A program made the position numbers and the translations under genes. Below are positions 56,090 through 64,000 of a stretch of DNA of 64,000 bases, piece by piece. Each line of letters starts with the position of its first letter. Positions within the stretch are counted from its first letter, which is position 1. The notes under the pieces are model-generated. The model did no database searches. It was given only the letters and a program-made list of their open reading frames with translations, and was not told the DNA's origin. The stretch comes from Arcanobacterium phocae (lineage in GTDB: Bacteria > Actinomycetota > Actinomycetes > Actinomycetales > Actinomycetaceae): contig NZ_JABAPM010000002.1 of assembly GCF_018913465.1 (NCBI RefSeq), forward strand, positions 248,001-312,000, given 5' to 3'.

Positions 56090-56160
56090 GCGAGTGTAGC
56101 TTAATGGTAAAGCCTCTGCCTTCCAAGCAGATGACGCGAGTTCGATTCTCGTCACTCGCT
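56090..56160 (+). tRNA. tRNA-Gly (anticodon TCC)
   Basis: A 71-base cloverleaf: acceptor GCGAGTG/CACTCGC, D-loop TTAATGGTAAA, anticodon stem CTGC/GCAG with loop CTTCCAA (anticodon TCC), and T-arm AGTTCGATTCT. CCA is not encoded. It is divergent from tRNA-Pro. Confidence 0.96.
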
Positions 56161-56486
56161 CTTTTCATACTCACTTCACCTTCAATAAGTTAATTGAACT
56201 CACCCCACATCGCGCACAATCCCAATTAAACACAAAGTGTCTTAAATCACACAGAAGATAAAAGCTTCCTGAGCGAAGTCTGGGAATTTCCTGAAAGCTC
56301 AGAGATTTAATGGCGTGTCGCGTTACCGGTCCATTCACCAAACAAGCTATATTGTGCGCTAGCTCGCAGAGCAAATTGATTATTATGTAGCGAGCCGTGG
56401 AATATACGACTACAGTTTTAGTCGAAACACTTAACCATTCGCTCAATCAGCAAACTGATTGACAGGAAACATTTAGGAGAATCTAA
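56161..56486 (+). promoter_or_regulatory. Long 5' region of the LAKTG surface protein gene
   Basis: No gene with support is present. A perfect eight-pair hairpin TCAATCAG/CTGATTGA (56443-56462) ends about 10 bases before the AGGAG of the surface-protein gene and could affect its translation. Other short inverted repeats occur, but I assign no promoter. Confidence 0.35.
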
Positions 56487-57332
56487 ATGAAGAACTTTAA
56501 GAAGGGTGCAGCATTTGGCGTTGCATTCGCAGTAGCAGGTCTTGGTCTCGCAGCTCCGGCTTTCGCAGCCGACTCCGATTCAAATCTTTCACCGTTAGAG
56601 CAGGCTAAGCATGACTCAAACGAATACTGCTCAATCGAGCACTGGGATGTCAATAAATGCAAGAAAGCAGATACAGACTTGAAAGACGCGCTTCGTAGCG
56701 AAGCTTTCAAGGAGCGTCTTGAAAAATACCGCAATGACGAAAACGTTCAGGAAGCCACCAAGAGTCTTCGCGCTGGAATCAACGGCGACGAGTCCCTCAA
56801 GTCCCGTCTCGACCAGTACAAGAAAGATGCAAATGTTCAGGACGCAACAGAGAATCTCCGCCTAGGCATCGAAGGCAAGGAAACCCTCAAGTCCCGTCTT
56901 GACGCATTAAAGAAGGATCCAAACGTCCAGGACGCAACTGAGAACCTCAGTCTTGGCATCGAAGGCAAGGAAACCCTCAAGTCTCGCCTCGACCGCTACA
57001 AGAAGGATCCAAACGTACTCGAAGCCACCAAGGATCTCCGCCGTGGCATCAAGGGAGAAGAGACCCTCAAGTCTCGCCTCGACCGCTACAAGAAGGATCC
57101 AAACGTACTCGAAGCCACTGAAGGTCTTGCTGATTACCTCAAGGACGGTTCTGCAAAGACCGATCCAAAGAGCGAAACTACTCCAGCCATGAAGCTCACC
57201 CCAGCCAAGAAGGCTGAAGAAGCTAAGAAGGGTGAACTTGCTAAGACTGGTGTTGCAGTAGGCGCTCTCGCTGGCATCGCAGCTCTCTCCACCCTCGGTG
57301 GTGCAGCAACTCTTCGTCGTCGCAACCACTGA
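56487..57332 (+). CDS. LAxTG-anchored repeat surface protein
   Basis: The 281-residue protein has a signal peptide (GVAFAVAGLGLAAPAFA, cleaved near residue 28), two cysteines (C48, C59) that may pair, then four 30-residue helical repeats (residues 94-213; consensus LRxGIxGKETLKSRLD, then xYKKDPNVLEATEN) after a degenerate first unit. The C-terminus is a Pro/Lys/Ala linker, the sorting motif LAKTG, a hydrophobic helix and RRRNH. LAxTG is the motif of class E housekeeping sortases in high-GC Gram-positives. AGGAG lies seven bases before the ATG. Function is unknown; charged helical repeats suggest a rod or ligand-binding stalk. Confidence 0.9.
   Translation: MKNFKKGAAFGVAFAVAGLGLAAPAFAADSDSNLSPLEQAKHDSNEYCSIEHWDVNKCKKADTDLKDALRSEAFKERLEKYRNDENVQEATKSLRAGINGDESLKSRLDQYKKDANVQDATENLRLGIEGKETLKSRLDALKKDPNVQDATENLSLGIEGKETLKSRLDRYKKDPNVLEATKDLRRGIKGEETLKSRLDRYKKDPNVLEATEGLADYLKDGSAKTDPKSETTPAMKLTPAKKAEEAKKGELAKTGVAVGALAGIAALSTLGGAATLRRRNH
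56766..57125 (+). repeat. Four 90-bp tandem repeats in the LAKTG protein gene
   Basis: Units at 56766-56855, 56856-56945, 56946-57035 and 57036-57125 encode the 30-residue repeats. The last two are nearly identical over most of their length, which suggests recent duplication or conversion. Unit length keeps the frame. Confidence 0.92.
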
Positions 57333-57384
57333 TTTAAGCTAGATAGAATGTAATAGCACATATCTATCTGACTTCAAAAAACTA

Positions 57385-57420
57385 AGGTGTGGCCCGCAGG
57401 ATTTCCTGCGGGCCACACCT
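57385..57420. terminator. Bidirectional terminator between surface protein and rpmG
   Basis: Perfect 17-base arms (AGGTGTGGCCCGCAGGA and complement) with a minimal loop. It lies 14 bases after the rpmG stop on the minus strand and 52 bases after the plus-strand gene. Confidence 0.88.
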
Positions 57421-57434
57421 CTATGTTCTACCAC

Positions 57435-57602
57435 TTAACGAGATTCTTTGAACTCCACGTGCTTGCGCACAACTGGATCATACTTCTTGAGTACCATGCG
57501 GTCTGGAGTATTGCGACGATTCTTCTTCGTCACATACGTAAAGCCAGTACCTGCCGTGGACACAAGCTTAATGATTGGACGGACATCCGCAGCCTTAGCC
57601 AT
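57435..57602 (-). CDS. rpmG: 50S ribosomal protein L33, zinc-free type
   Basis: A 55-residue L33 ([39 protein letters not shown], ending EFKESR). The CxxC pairs of zinc-binding L33 are absent, so this is the C-minus form used when zinc is scarce. It is the last gene of the rpsN-rpmJ-rpmB-rpmG cluster, eight bases after rpmB, and ends before a strong terminator. Confidence 0.96.
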   Translation of the reverse strand: MAKAADVRPIIKLVSTAGTGFTYVTKKNRRNTPDRMVLKKYDPVVRKHVEFKESR

Positions 57603-57610
57603 TTTCTACC

Positions 57611-57844
57611 TCACAACTCTCCGCGCCGAATCAAATCAGCAGCAACAGCATCGATCCCTTTTGAATCGATTGTCTTGATTCCCTTTGCACTCACAGTCAG
57701 AGTAATCGTGCGCTTGAGTGAGGGAACATAATACCGTTTATTTTGCAGGTTCGGGTTGAATCGACGGCTCGTACGCTTATGCGAATGAGACACCGTCTTG
57801 CCAAACTGCGGTTTACGGCCAGTCACTTGACAATATGTGGCCAT
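57611..57844 (-). CDS. rpmB: 50S ribosomal protein L28, zinc-free type
   Basis: A 77-residue L28 ([20 protein letters not shown], then [14 protein letters not shown]). Only one cysteine remains where zinc-binding L28 has CxxC pairs, so it is the C-minus form. The ATG overlaps the rpmJ stop by one base (TAATG). It belongs to the zinc-starvation ribosomal cluster. Confidence 0.96.
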   Translation of the reverse strand: MATYCQVTGRKPQFGKTVSHSHKRTSRRFNPNLQNKRYYVPSLKRTITLTVSAKGIKTIDSKGIDAVAADLIRRGEL

Positions 57845-57966
57845 TACCCTTGCCTTCCTTTGAATTTTGGATTGAGCTTATTGATGACATAAACCCGTCC
57901 CCGACGGCGAACTACTTTTGAACCCGGCTGGTTCTTTAAGCTATGCAATGATGCACGAACTTTCAT
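57844..57966 (-). CDS. rpmJ: 50S ribosomal protein L36, zinc-free type
   Basis: A 40-residue protein, [19 protein letters not shown], then [21 protein letters not shown]. This is the cysteine-free L36 paralogue (YkgO type), which replaces the zinc-containing L36 under zinc limitation. ATG 57966 lies 12 bases after rpsN, with AAGGAGA upstream, and the stop overlaps rpmB. Confidence 0.94.
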   Translation of the reverse strand: MKVRASLHSLKNQPGSKVVRRRGRVYVINKLNPKFKGRQG

Positions 57967-57978
57967 GACCGTCTCTCC

Positions 57979-58284
57979 TTACCAAGATGATTTAGTGACA
58001 CCAGGCAAGAGACCTTCATGTGCCATTTTCCGGAATCGAACACGCGACAGCCCAAATTTTCCAACGAATCCGCGCGGCCGCCCGTCTACAACATCTCGGT
58101 TACGCAATCGCGTGGGCGATGCATCCCGTGGCAATGCATGAAGCTGTCGCATCGCTTCATCCCGTTCACTCGCCGATAAATTGACGTCTACTGACATTTT
58201 CTTCAACTGTGCGCGACGCTCGGCATATTTTGCCACTATTTCTCGTCTACGCTGGTCGGCTACGATTTTCGATCGTTTTGCCAC
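57979..58284 (-). CDS. rpsN: 30S ribosomal protein S14, zinc-free type
   Basis: The 101-residue long-form S14 ([59 protein letters not shown]) has no zinc cysteines. Long, C-minus S14 is the paralogue induced by zinc starvation in actinobacteria. It is the first gene of the cluster, and a Zur-like palindrome lies 14 bases upstream of its start codon. Confidence 0.96.
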   Translation of the reverse strand: MAKRSKIVADQRRREIVAKYAERRAQLKKMSVDVNLSASERDEAMRQLHALPRDASPTRLRNRDVVDGRPRGFVGKFGLSRVRFRKMAHEGLLPGVTKSSW

Positions 58285-58297
58285 TCACATCACCTCT

Positions 58298-58347
58298 TGA
58301 GAATTGTTCTCATCTAATTACTCTGCCATAATAGAGAATAGTTCTCA
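58298..58347. promoter_or_regulatory. Two Zur-like operators in the divergent promoter region
   Basis: TGAGAATTGTTCTCA (58298-58312) is a perfect 6-3-6 palindrome and AGAGAATAGTTCTCA (58333-58347) differs at one arm base. Their centres are 35 bases apart, one near rpsN and one near the divergent COG0523-like gene. The form resembles Fur-family sites, and the zinc-free ribosomal genes on one side make Zur the likely regulator. Confidence 0.75.
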
Positions 58348-58378
58348 TTAAGGCAAGTGCACTGATCGAAAGGACACT

Positions 58379-59437
58379 ATGACTACGCGCACGCTCCACG
58401 TCATTTCCAGCACCAACCAGTTACTGACGGATCTGCTTAGCTTGGCTTTAAACGCGAATCCTGACAACACATGGCAAACACAAGTGATTTTTGGCGACGA
58501 CGTAGCCCCGCAAATCGGAACTGCCCTATTCACATCTGTTTCCGGGAAGACCTTCCGCACTGAACTCACTGGAACGTGCATCACGTGCGCAATCCGCGTA
58601 GCAATGACTACTTTTGTAGACAGTCTTAATACACCTGAAACGTTCTTGTTCTTGCCTGCCGGAATTGAACTCGCACACCTATGCCCCGGATTGCACAACG
58701 ACCTAGCAGAACGGCATATCATCCTGGGTGCAGTCATGCACAGCATTGACGCGACGAACGCTCCTGCTGAACTCTTAACACACATGCCCCTCAGCGATCA
58801 TGGATCTAACTTAACCCCAGATGATGAACGCTGCTTAGCTGAAATACACGCACTCAATCTTGGTTATGCAGACCTTATTTTGCTCACCGGAGATCATGAT
58901 AGTGCAGGTGGCGAGCTAGTCGAGCATCTACGCGCCCACGATACGTTGCTTGCCGACCCGTTCGAAGACAATATCCTTGCCATAGCTCGATCACTCGTTC
59001 ATAGTCCAGAAGATGCCCTAGAACGTATCCATCCAGCCACGATTCAGGCCTGGGGCGGACCCGACGGGCACGGGACGTGGACACTGGATCTCACGTCTCA
59101 GCGGGCATTCCATCCAGATCGTCTATTCGGTTTTGCAGAACAGCTGGGCGAATACGGAGTATGTGCACGCGGTTGTTTCTGGCTGGCATCACGGCCAACA
59201 ACGATCTGTTCATGGGACGCCCTCGGCGGCTCTGTAGCCATATCGTCCGCCGGTTCATGGGATACACCTGCCGATGCGCAGACACATATTGTCATTGTGG
59301 GAATCGGAGATAACACAACAAGAGATGCTATCTCCCAAGCCTTTTCTCAGGCTCTCGCAACAGACGAGGACATGTTGTTCGCTGAGGCAGACGACGGACT
59401 AGATCAGTGGCTAGGCACCAACGTTATTGAAGGGTAA
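58379..59437 (+). CDS. COG0523/CobW-like protein lacking the P-loop
   Basis: The 352-residue protein starts at ATG 58379 with AAAGGA upstream. It is placed where actinobacteria carry a Zur-regulated COG0523 metallochaperone GTPase beside zinc-free ribosomal genes. A cysteine pair CITCAIR (about residue 62) stands where the family has its CxCC metal motif, and the C-terminal half resembles a CobW C-terminal domain (RIHPATIQAWGGPDG, FHPDRLFGFAEQLGEYGV, ARGCFWLASRP, GDNTTRDAISQAF). The N-terminus (TRTLHVISSTNQLLTDLLSL) has no GxxxxGKT loop, so GTP hydrolysis is doubtful. It overlaps the convergent next gene by 14 bases. Confidence 0.75.
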   Translation: MTTRTLHVISSTNQLLTDLLSLALNANPDNTWQTQVIFGDDVAPQIGTALFTSVSGKTFRTELTGTCITCAIRVAMTTFVDSLNTPETFLFLPAGIELAHLCPGLHNDLAERHIILGAVMHSIDATNAPAELLTHMPLSDHGSNLTPDDERCLAEIHALNLGYADLILLTGDHDSAGGELVEHLRAHDTLLADPFEDNILAIARSLVHSPEDALERIHPATIQAWGGPDGHGTWTLDLTSQRAFHPDRLFGFAEQLGEYGVCARGCFWLASRPTTICSWDALGGSVAISSAGSWDTPADAQTHIVIVGIGDNTTRDAISQAFSQALATDEDMLFAEADDGLDQWLGTNVIEG

Positions 59438-60209
59438 TTGCTAAACCCACAGCAATGCCGACGATGATAGCTTCCCAATACCAATACATTTTTACCAGCG
59501 CAGCAAATTCTCGCACTACCGCCGTCGGCAATGCGAGAACAGACGTGCGGGCCCCGAATGTCGCCCACGGCAAACTCATCCGCCGGGCCAGTAAACCGGC
59601 TCGAATCATGTGATAGTCACTGCTGACGATTCCGACCTTGGCGCTCGGACCGAAAACCCGGTCTATGATCGGAGCGCTAAAGGATATGTTCTCGTTCGTC
59701 GTCGTCGAGCGATCTTCCTGGAGAACAGTGAAGGTATCTGGTGCCTGTTGTCCAATGTAACGGCTCATCGCCTCAGCTTCCGAAATCACTTCGTCAGCGC
59801 CTTTACCACCTGAGCACAACACCGTGCGTGCACCGCTTGTACGAGCAACCGCAATTCCAGCGTCTAAGCGACGAGCCAGCGACGGTGTCACCTTAGTGCC
59901 AAGCAAGCCAGCTCCCAGGACAACGACGACATCTAGTGGCCCATCGGGACGACGTCGTCCGCGATGAACCACCATAAAAAGAAAAACAAGAAACTCAAGG
60001 AGCACAACCCCTACCCCGGCCGCATAAGCCCAAGCGATACCACCAGCCCGTAGCCCATGAATGATACTTGCTAACCATGAAGCTACTATGCCAGCAACGA
60101 TGAACCTTGCCGCCCACTTTCGATAGCGCGGTGAACGCAATCGCTCAAGCCCAAACAACACCAGAGCAACTGCACTGCTCACACACAGCAGTTCCAACAC
60201 ATAAGCCAT
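59424..60209 (-). CDS. YdcF/SanA-like DUF218 membrane protein
   Basis: The 261-residue protein has four membrane helices near the N-terminus (within 1-85) and one at the end (YWEAIIVGIAVGLAITL). Between them lies a DUF218 domain: LDVVVVLGAGLLGTKVTPSLARRL, VLCSGGKGADEVISEAEAM, EDRSTTTNENISFS and VGIVSSDYHMIRAG. Family members (YdcF, SanA, ElyC) act in cell-envelope metabolism, exact reaction unknown. AAGGGG lies upstream of the ATG. Its 3' end overlaps the COG0523-like gene tail to tail. Confidence 0.88.
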   Translation of the reverse strand: MAYVLELLCVSSAVALVLFGLERLRSPRYRKWAARFIVAGIVASWLASIIHGLRAGGIAWAYAAGVGVVLLEFLVFLFMVVHRGRRRPDGPLDVVVVLGAGLLGTKVTPSLARRLDAGIAVARTSGARTVLCSGGKGADEVISEAEAMSRYIGQQAPDTFTVLQEDRSTTTNENISFSAPIIDRVFGPSAKVGIVSSDYHMIRAGLLARRMSLPWATFGARTSVLALPTAVVREFAALVKMYWYWEAIIVGIAVGLAITLQ

Positions 60210-60284
60210 TCTTCATCACCCCTTGCACCCGCTAACATTACAACTCATAAAAATATGTGTTCATATATCCTAGCCGACGCAAGC

Positions 60285-60318
60285 AGCGGGACTGCGTTCA
60301 AAAGAACACAGTCCCGCT
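60285..60318 (-). terminator. pckG terminator
   Basis: Fifteen-base arms (60285-60299, 60304-60318; GAACACAGTCCCGCT) with one mismatch and a four-base loop begin 32 bases after the pckG stop on the minus strand. T-tract is weak. Confidence 0.65.
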
Positions 60319-60349
60319 GGTGGCATAAAACGTGATAGTCAGATGGTGA

Positions 60350-62209
60350 CTACTTCTGCGATAGCTCTACAACTGCTTTGGCCACTCGCTCATGCGCGTC
60401 CCAAATCTCTTGTGGGAGATGATCGAACTGTTCGAGATGCTCACGGCGTGCTTGCAACTCACGAACCCAGAGTTCCGGATCGATGCGCAAGATTTCCGCA
60501 AGGTCTTCGCGAGAACCAGTAAAACCGTCAAGGTTAAGCTCGTCGATGGTTGGCACAATACCAACTGGTGTTTGAGTTCCCTTCACACGACCGTCTTTAA
60601 GTTCCAGTAGCCATAGGAGCGCACGAAGGTTATCGCGGTATCCAGGCCACAGGAAATGGCCGTCTTCTGGATCGCGTTGGAACCAATTCACGTGAGCAAA
60701 GATTGGAGTATCCTTTGCTTCGCCGATGATCTTCATCCAGTGAGCCGCATAATCGCCTTCTGGGTAAGACATAAATGGACGCATAGACATTGGATCATAG
60801 CGCAAAACGCCTTCTTTACCTTCAGCCGCGAAGGTAGCTTGAACGCCCATGGTTAAACCGTCGTAGACGCCTTCAGCAATATCGGTAATTGCACGAATAA
60901 GTGGCTCGCGATCAGCTACACGACCGCCAAAGATAATGGCATCAATCGGAACGCCTGATGGTACATCATAATCTGGAGCAACGTTTGGCACGTTCGACAG
61001 TGTTGTGGTGAAACGGGAGTTAGGATGTGCCCATTCGTCACCCTTAGCCTCAGAGCGTTGACGTTCAGCGGGACGATCCGCGATTGGTTCGCCCTTCCAA
61101 TCAAGCCAGCCAGCAACGTCTTCTGGATATTCTGGGGTCTTGCCTTCCCACCACAGTTCTTCCGTTTGTGGATTGTAGGCCACGTTCGTAAAGAGGGTGC
61201 GAGTTCCAGGAGCCAATGATTCCATTGCAGTTGGGTTGGTGTCCCAGTTGGTATCCTTAGCCACGCCAAATGCGCCGAACTCTGGATTCATTCCGTAGAG
61301 GCGACCATCCTTTGGATCCACGCGGAGCCAAACGATATCGTCGCCATAGAAGAATACTTCGTAGCGATCGCCGAGTGCTTCTGGTGGAAGCATCATAGCT
61401 AGATTGGTCTTACCGGATGCCGACGGGAAGCCGCCGCAAACGTAGTAGGTCCGATCTTCTTGCTTATCCTTAATACCGATAAGCATGAATTGTTCACCGA
61501 GGAATTCACCGGAGAACCAGCCATCGAATGATCCTTGGCGCAAGCCGTGAGCGATTTTACCCAACAGTGCATTGCCGCCGTAGGAAGATCCGTAGTGCAA
61601 GATTGTGCGCTCGTCAGCAACGGTCGCAAACAGTCGCTGATCGTCATCGGTGCCTTGACCGAGATTTTCCAAATCACCAGTGACGTGGACAGCCCGGACA
61701 AACATCGATGGGTCTTCTAAGTCATTGAGATATTCAACGCCGACGCGAGCCATCCGAATCATGTGGATCGCAACCGTACGGTTGTCAGTTAATTCAACTC
61801 CGAGAGCATATTTTGCAAGTGGCGAACCAACTGGGGCCATCAAGTAAGGAACCACGTACATGGTCTTGCCGCGTGATGCGCCGCGCATATGCTCGATTTG
61901 AGTTTTAGTTACTTCACTAGCGTCACGCCAGTTGTTGTAGACACCAGCATCGGTTGGACGATGAGTAGCGACGACGGTACGCTCTTCGGACCGAGCTGTG
62001 TCCTTGTAATAGGAACGGGAGTAATAACGGTCTTCACCGGCTGGGAAGATCTCTCCCGCAGCTAACGCTTCGTTTACTATACGTTCATCATCAGAAGCGC
62101 TAATCACCTCAATATTATCTGGCTGGGTGATGTCAGCCCAATACGCAACGTATTCTTCAACGGCTGAATTTTTCAGGCCCGCAGCCTGGAGGATTTCCGA
62201 AACAGTCAT
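60350..62209 (-). CDS. pckG: Phosphoenolpyruvate carboxykinase (GTP)
   Basis: PckG interconverts oxaloacetate and phosphoenolpyruvate with GTP/GDP. The 619 residues contain the GTP-type series YVVPYLMAPVGSPLAKYALG, HYGSSYGGNALLGKI, GWFSGEFLGEQFMLIG, the kinase P-loop GFPSASGKTNLAMM, FFYGDDIVWLRVD, NPEFGAFGVAKDT and SRFTTTLSNVPN. In the P-loop, the usual PSACGKTN cysteine is Ser265 here. Length fits the family. AAAGGGGA precedes the ATG. It is monocistronic, between its terminator and a divergent small gene. Confidence 0.96.
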   Translation of the reverse strand: MTVSEILQAAGLKNSAVEEYVAYWADITQPDNIEVISASDDERIVNEALAAGEIFPAGEDRYYSRSYYKDTARSEERTVVATHRPTDAGVYNNWRDASEVTKTQIEHMRGASRGKTMYVVPYLMAPVGSPLAKYALGVELTDNRTVAIHMIRMARVGVEYLNDLEDPSMFVRAVHVTGDLENLGQGTDDDQRLFATVADERTILHYGSSYGGNALLGKIAHGLRQGSFDGWFSGEFLGEQFMLIGIKDKQEDRTYYVCGGFPSASGKTNLAMMLPPEALGDRYEVFFYGDDIVWLRVDPKDGRLYGMNPEFGAFGVAKDTNWDTNPTAMESLAPGTRTLFTNVAYNPQTEELWWEGKTPEYPEDVAGWLDWKGEPIADRPAERQRSEAKGDEWAHPNSRFTTTLSNVPNVAPDYDVPSGVPIDAIIFGGRVADREPLIRAITDIAEGVYDGLTMGVQATFAAEGKEGVLRYDPMSMRPFMSYPEGDYAAHWMKIIGEAKDTPIFAHVNWFQRDPEDGHFLWPGYRDNLRALLWLLELKDGRVKGTQTPVGIVPTIDELNLDGFTGSREDLAEILRIDPELWVRELQARREHLEQFDHLPQEIWDAHERVAKAVVELSQK

Positions 62210-62365
62210 CTGTTTCCCCTTTCATTAGCGGATAAACGCAAATTATTCGTCACACTCGAACATTTTTATTTGCGCTTGTTGAACAGCTTATCCTATTGCG
62301 GGTCATTAATACAGGACCAAAGAAACAGATAGACTACTCGTACCGATATACGCGAGAGGATACCC

Positions 62366-62743
62366 ATGAAAAACCAACACCAATCACGCCCCTACGTGCC
62401 CGACTACGATTGGCTCTGGACCCAGCCCCCAAGCTATACGCGGACACTTCGAGCCATCATCTCGCACTCTGATGCTGCCGTGCTACGCACCGCATTCACA
62501 TCTTTCATCCGCTCCCTACAACATGATGAGAACGGTGTAGCCGGGCGTGGCGGATGGGCAATATACCCCAACGTCAGCGAATCTGAGCCACACGCCGTCG
62601 TCGCTGATATTGTTTCCGGTGGCGAAGACGTAGCCGACGCGATCTGCGACGGCGCAGACGAACTCTTCGAAAAACTCACTGCAACGCCGGGAATAAAAAT
62701 TCAGTGGCGCCAGCTTGACACCGGCGCCACCAAATCTGACTAA
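62366..62743 (+). CDS. Conserved-looking small protein of unknown function
   Basis: The 125-residue product (MKNQHQSRPYVPDYDWLWTQ) has GAGAGGAT upstream of its ATG. It is soluble with no signal peptide; the middle part DENGVAGRGGWAIYPNVSESEPHAVVADI suggests a mixed alpha/beta fold. No family is recognised. It is divergent from pckG and ends seven bases before the convergent permease gene. Confidence 0.7.
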   Translation: MKNQHQSRPYVPDYDWLWTQPPSYTRTLRAIISHSDAAVLRTAFTSFIRSLQHDENGVAGRGGWAIYPNVSESEPHAVVADIVSGGEDVADAICDGADELFEKLTATPGIKIQWRQLDTGATKSD

Positions 62744-62749
62744 CGGAGA

Positions 62750-64000
62750 CTAATCGTTGCGGCGTACCCGCGCCGATAAAATCCGGTGCTGGATCGGAAT
62801 CGTTACTGCCACCGCAGCGAACGTCAACCCGATACCCAAACCGACCATCGTCAACAACGCAACCATGTTTTCCCACTTCACCAATGCCGGATGCGTTAGC
62901 GAAGGCACAAATGACAGCCCAACCACGATCACCAACACAGCAAGCAACGGATACATCACCTGAATAAACCGGGCGCGAATGAGCGTCGAGACGGGCGTGC
63001 CAACATACACCAGCGCACGGGTTTCATCACTGCGGTCAAAAACATCAGAGACTTGGTGAATCATCGTCGATACCGCACCGATAATCAAGGCAAAAGCAAA
63101 CGCAATCAGAACGCCTTGCGGGATATCGTGAGCCACCAATTCCACATACGAATGCGCCTGATCATCAACCGATGCATCTAACGAAACAATGGTCATTGTG
63201 GAAACCAATGTTGCTACCGCGCCCATGAGTGCCACCGCACTGATATTGCGCCACGCCGCCCGCGAATGCGAAACCACCCGGCGAATACCGATTAACCGTG
63301 CCGGCGAACCAGTGAAAACTAGTGGTCGCATCGTCAGCTGAATAAACAGCGGGCCGGCCAAGGCCAAACCGCCAAAGAAGATCACCACGGCGAGACCGAT
63401 AGAAAGAACTTGACCGACATCAACCGAGCTTGGTGAGAAGGTTGCTGTCATATACAACAATAGAGCCAACGCCACGCCTAAAACAGCTAAACGCCACATT
63501 TTCACATTCGTTGGGATAACGCGATGTGCAACTCCCAGTGGCGAAATGGTTACCCGCTGCAGGCCAACAACCGTTGAAATACTAGCAATAAACAACATAA
63601 GACCATAAGCTGCCAACAGCATCCACCAGGGAAGCAACATATGTCCCGTACTAATCGGCAACGTGCCAAAGGTGAGCTGAGACCAAGCCGGCAAAGTTGC
63701 CAAGTAAACAGCCAAACCTGCTACATAGCCAATCGTCGCCTGCAAAACACTTTCCACAATCGACATCACCAAGACTTGGCTGGCACTCATGCCCATCAGG
63801 CGTAGCGATGCTAGGCGGCGTTCCCGGCCACCAGCACCTAACCGAGCGGCACCTGAACCGAGCGATAACAGCGGGATCGTCAGCAATGCCAACGCGATAA
63901 CAGAAAATGCTGCGTAGACTTCGCCAATCGACTCATAGCGCACATCGCTATGGAACGCCGTCGCAACAGCCTGGTTGATCGCTCCAACACGTGATTGGAA
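62750..64000 (-). CDS. FtsX-like ABC transporter permease, partial
   Basis: The frame runs off the right edge; 416 C-terminal residues are visible. There are about eight membrane helices. The segment LGAGGRERRLASLRLMGMSASQVLVMSIVESVLQ matches the FtsX/MacB permease core (RxxELAxLRxxGxS... type), and a second copy occurs near the C-terminus (DRSDETRALVYVGTPVSTLIRARF). So this is a double-FtsX permease of a lipoprotein-, peptide- or antibiotic-export ABC system. The matching ATPase gene is probably outside the window. Confidence 0.9.
   Translation of the reverse strand, partial: FQSRVGAINQAVATAFHSDVRYESIGEVYAAFSVIALALLTIPLLSLGSGAARLGAGGRERRLASLRLMGMSASQVLVMSIVESVLQATIGYVAGLAVYLATLPAWSQLTFGTLPISTGHMLLPWWMLLAAYGLMLFIASISTVVGLQRVTISPLGVAHRVIPTNVKMWRLAVLGVALALLLYMTATFSPSSVDVGQVLSIGLAVVIFFGGLALAGPLFIQLTMRPLVFTGSPARLIGIRRVVSHSRAAWRNISAVALMGAVATLVSTMTIVSLDASVDDQAHSYVELVAHDIPQGVLIAFAFALIIGAVSTMIHQVSDVFDRSDETRALVYVGTPVSTLIRARFIQVMYPLLAVLVIVVGLSFVPSLTHPALVKWENMVALLTMVGLGIGLTFAAVAVTIPIQHRILSARVRRND

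Noticed and set aside
55878-56160. tRNA pair as an integration site of a mobile element
   Set aside because: Both tRNAs are intact, and no repeated 3' tRNA segment or integrase was found in the window.
56171-56446. Minus-strand ORF of 91 residues upstream of the LAKTG surface protein
   Set aside because: No ribosome-binding site, irregular composition, no recognisable motif, and it overlaps the leader of a convincing gene.

Overview
The window reads as chromosome of a moderate-GC (about 50%, estimated by eye) actinomycete, most like Arcanobacterium or a close relative in the Actinomycetaceae. Supporting this are the ffh-ftsY-smc and rpsP-khpA-rimM-trmD-rplS-lepB-rnhB order, paired clpP1/clpP2, a DUF2469 gene, GTP-dependent PEPCK, a eukaryotic-type ileS behind a T-box leader, a class E-type LAxTG surface protein and Zur-type zinc-free ribosomal paralogues. 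The genus is inferred; no rRNA gene is present to confirm it.

Layout. 1-2331: electron-transfer flavoprotein operon fixA-fixB-fixC (minus; fixC runs off the edge). 2628-4419: rpsB-tsf with terminator. 4808-7921: a secreted M23-like peptidase facing a subtilase operon; the subtilase is followed by a lipoprotein that resembles a free-standing copy of the protease's propeptide. 8129-23192: a long minus-strand housekeeping block (xerC, dprA, comM, yraN, DUF2469, rnhB, lepB, rplS, trmD-GNAT fusion, rimM, khpA, rpsP, then amidohydrolase, ffh, ftsY, a small membrane protein), interrupted by a plus-strand cation efflux gene and a small membrane protein gene. 23250-32800: smc, dhaL, ndk, folC, ileS and its T-box. 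33054-37500: cydD-cydC-type ABC transporter whose 3' end is duplicated around an inserted cassette of about 1 kb with a small membrane protein and gene remnants. 37639-38376: secreted HNH nuclease. 38699-44233: proC, valS, long-chain acyl-CoA ligase. 44335-47804: LacI regulator, organophosphate-type transporter and inositol-phosphatase-family gene, with an operator placed exactly between -35 and -10. 47823-52401: clpX, clpP2, clpP1, tig. 52777-57332: sortase-anchored surface proteins, a pilin-like pseudogene and two tRNA genes. 57435-59437: zinc-starvation island (rpsN, rpmJ, rpmB, rpmG, all lacking zinc cysteines) divergent from a COG0523-like protein without a P-loop, with two Zur-like boxes between. 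59424-64000: YdcF-like protein, pckG, an unknown small gene and an FtsX-type permease fragment.

Most of the window is conserved translation, secretion and proteolysis machinery. Accessory content is concentrated at the subtilase/lipoprotein pair, the cydC 3' end and the surface-protein/tRNA stretch. A dispersed palindromic repeat of about 50 bp occurs three times in intergenic DNA (2532, 38599, 50748).
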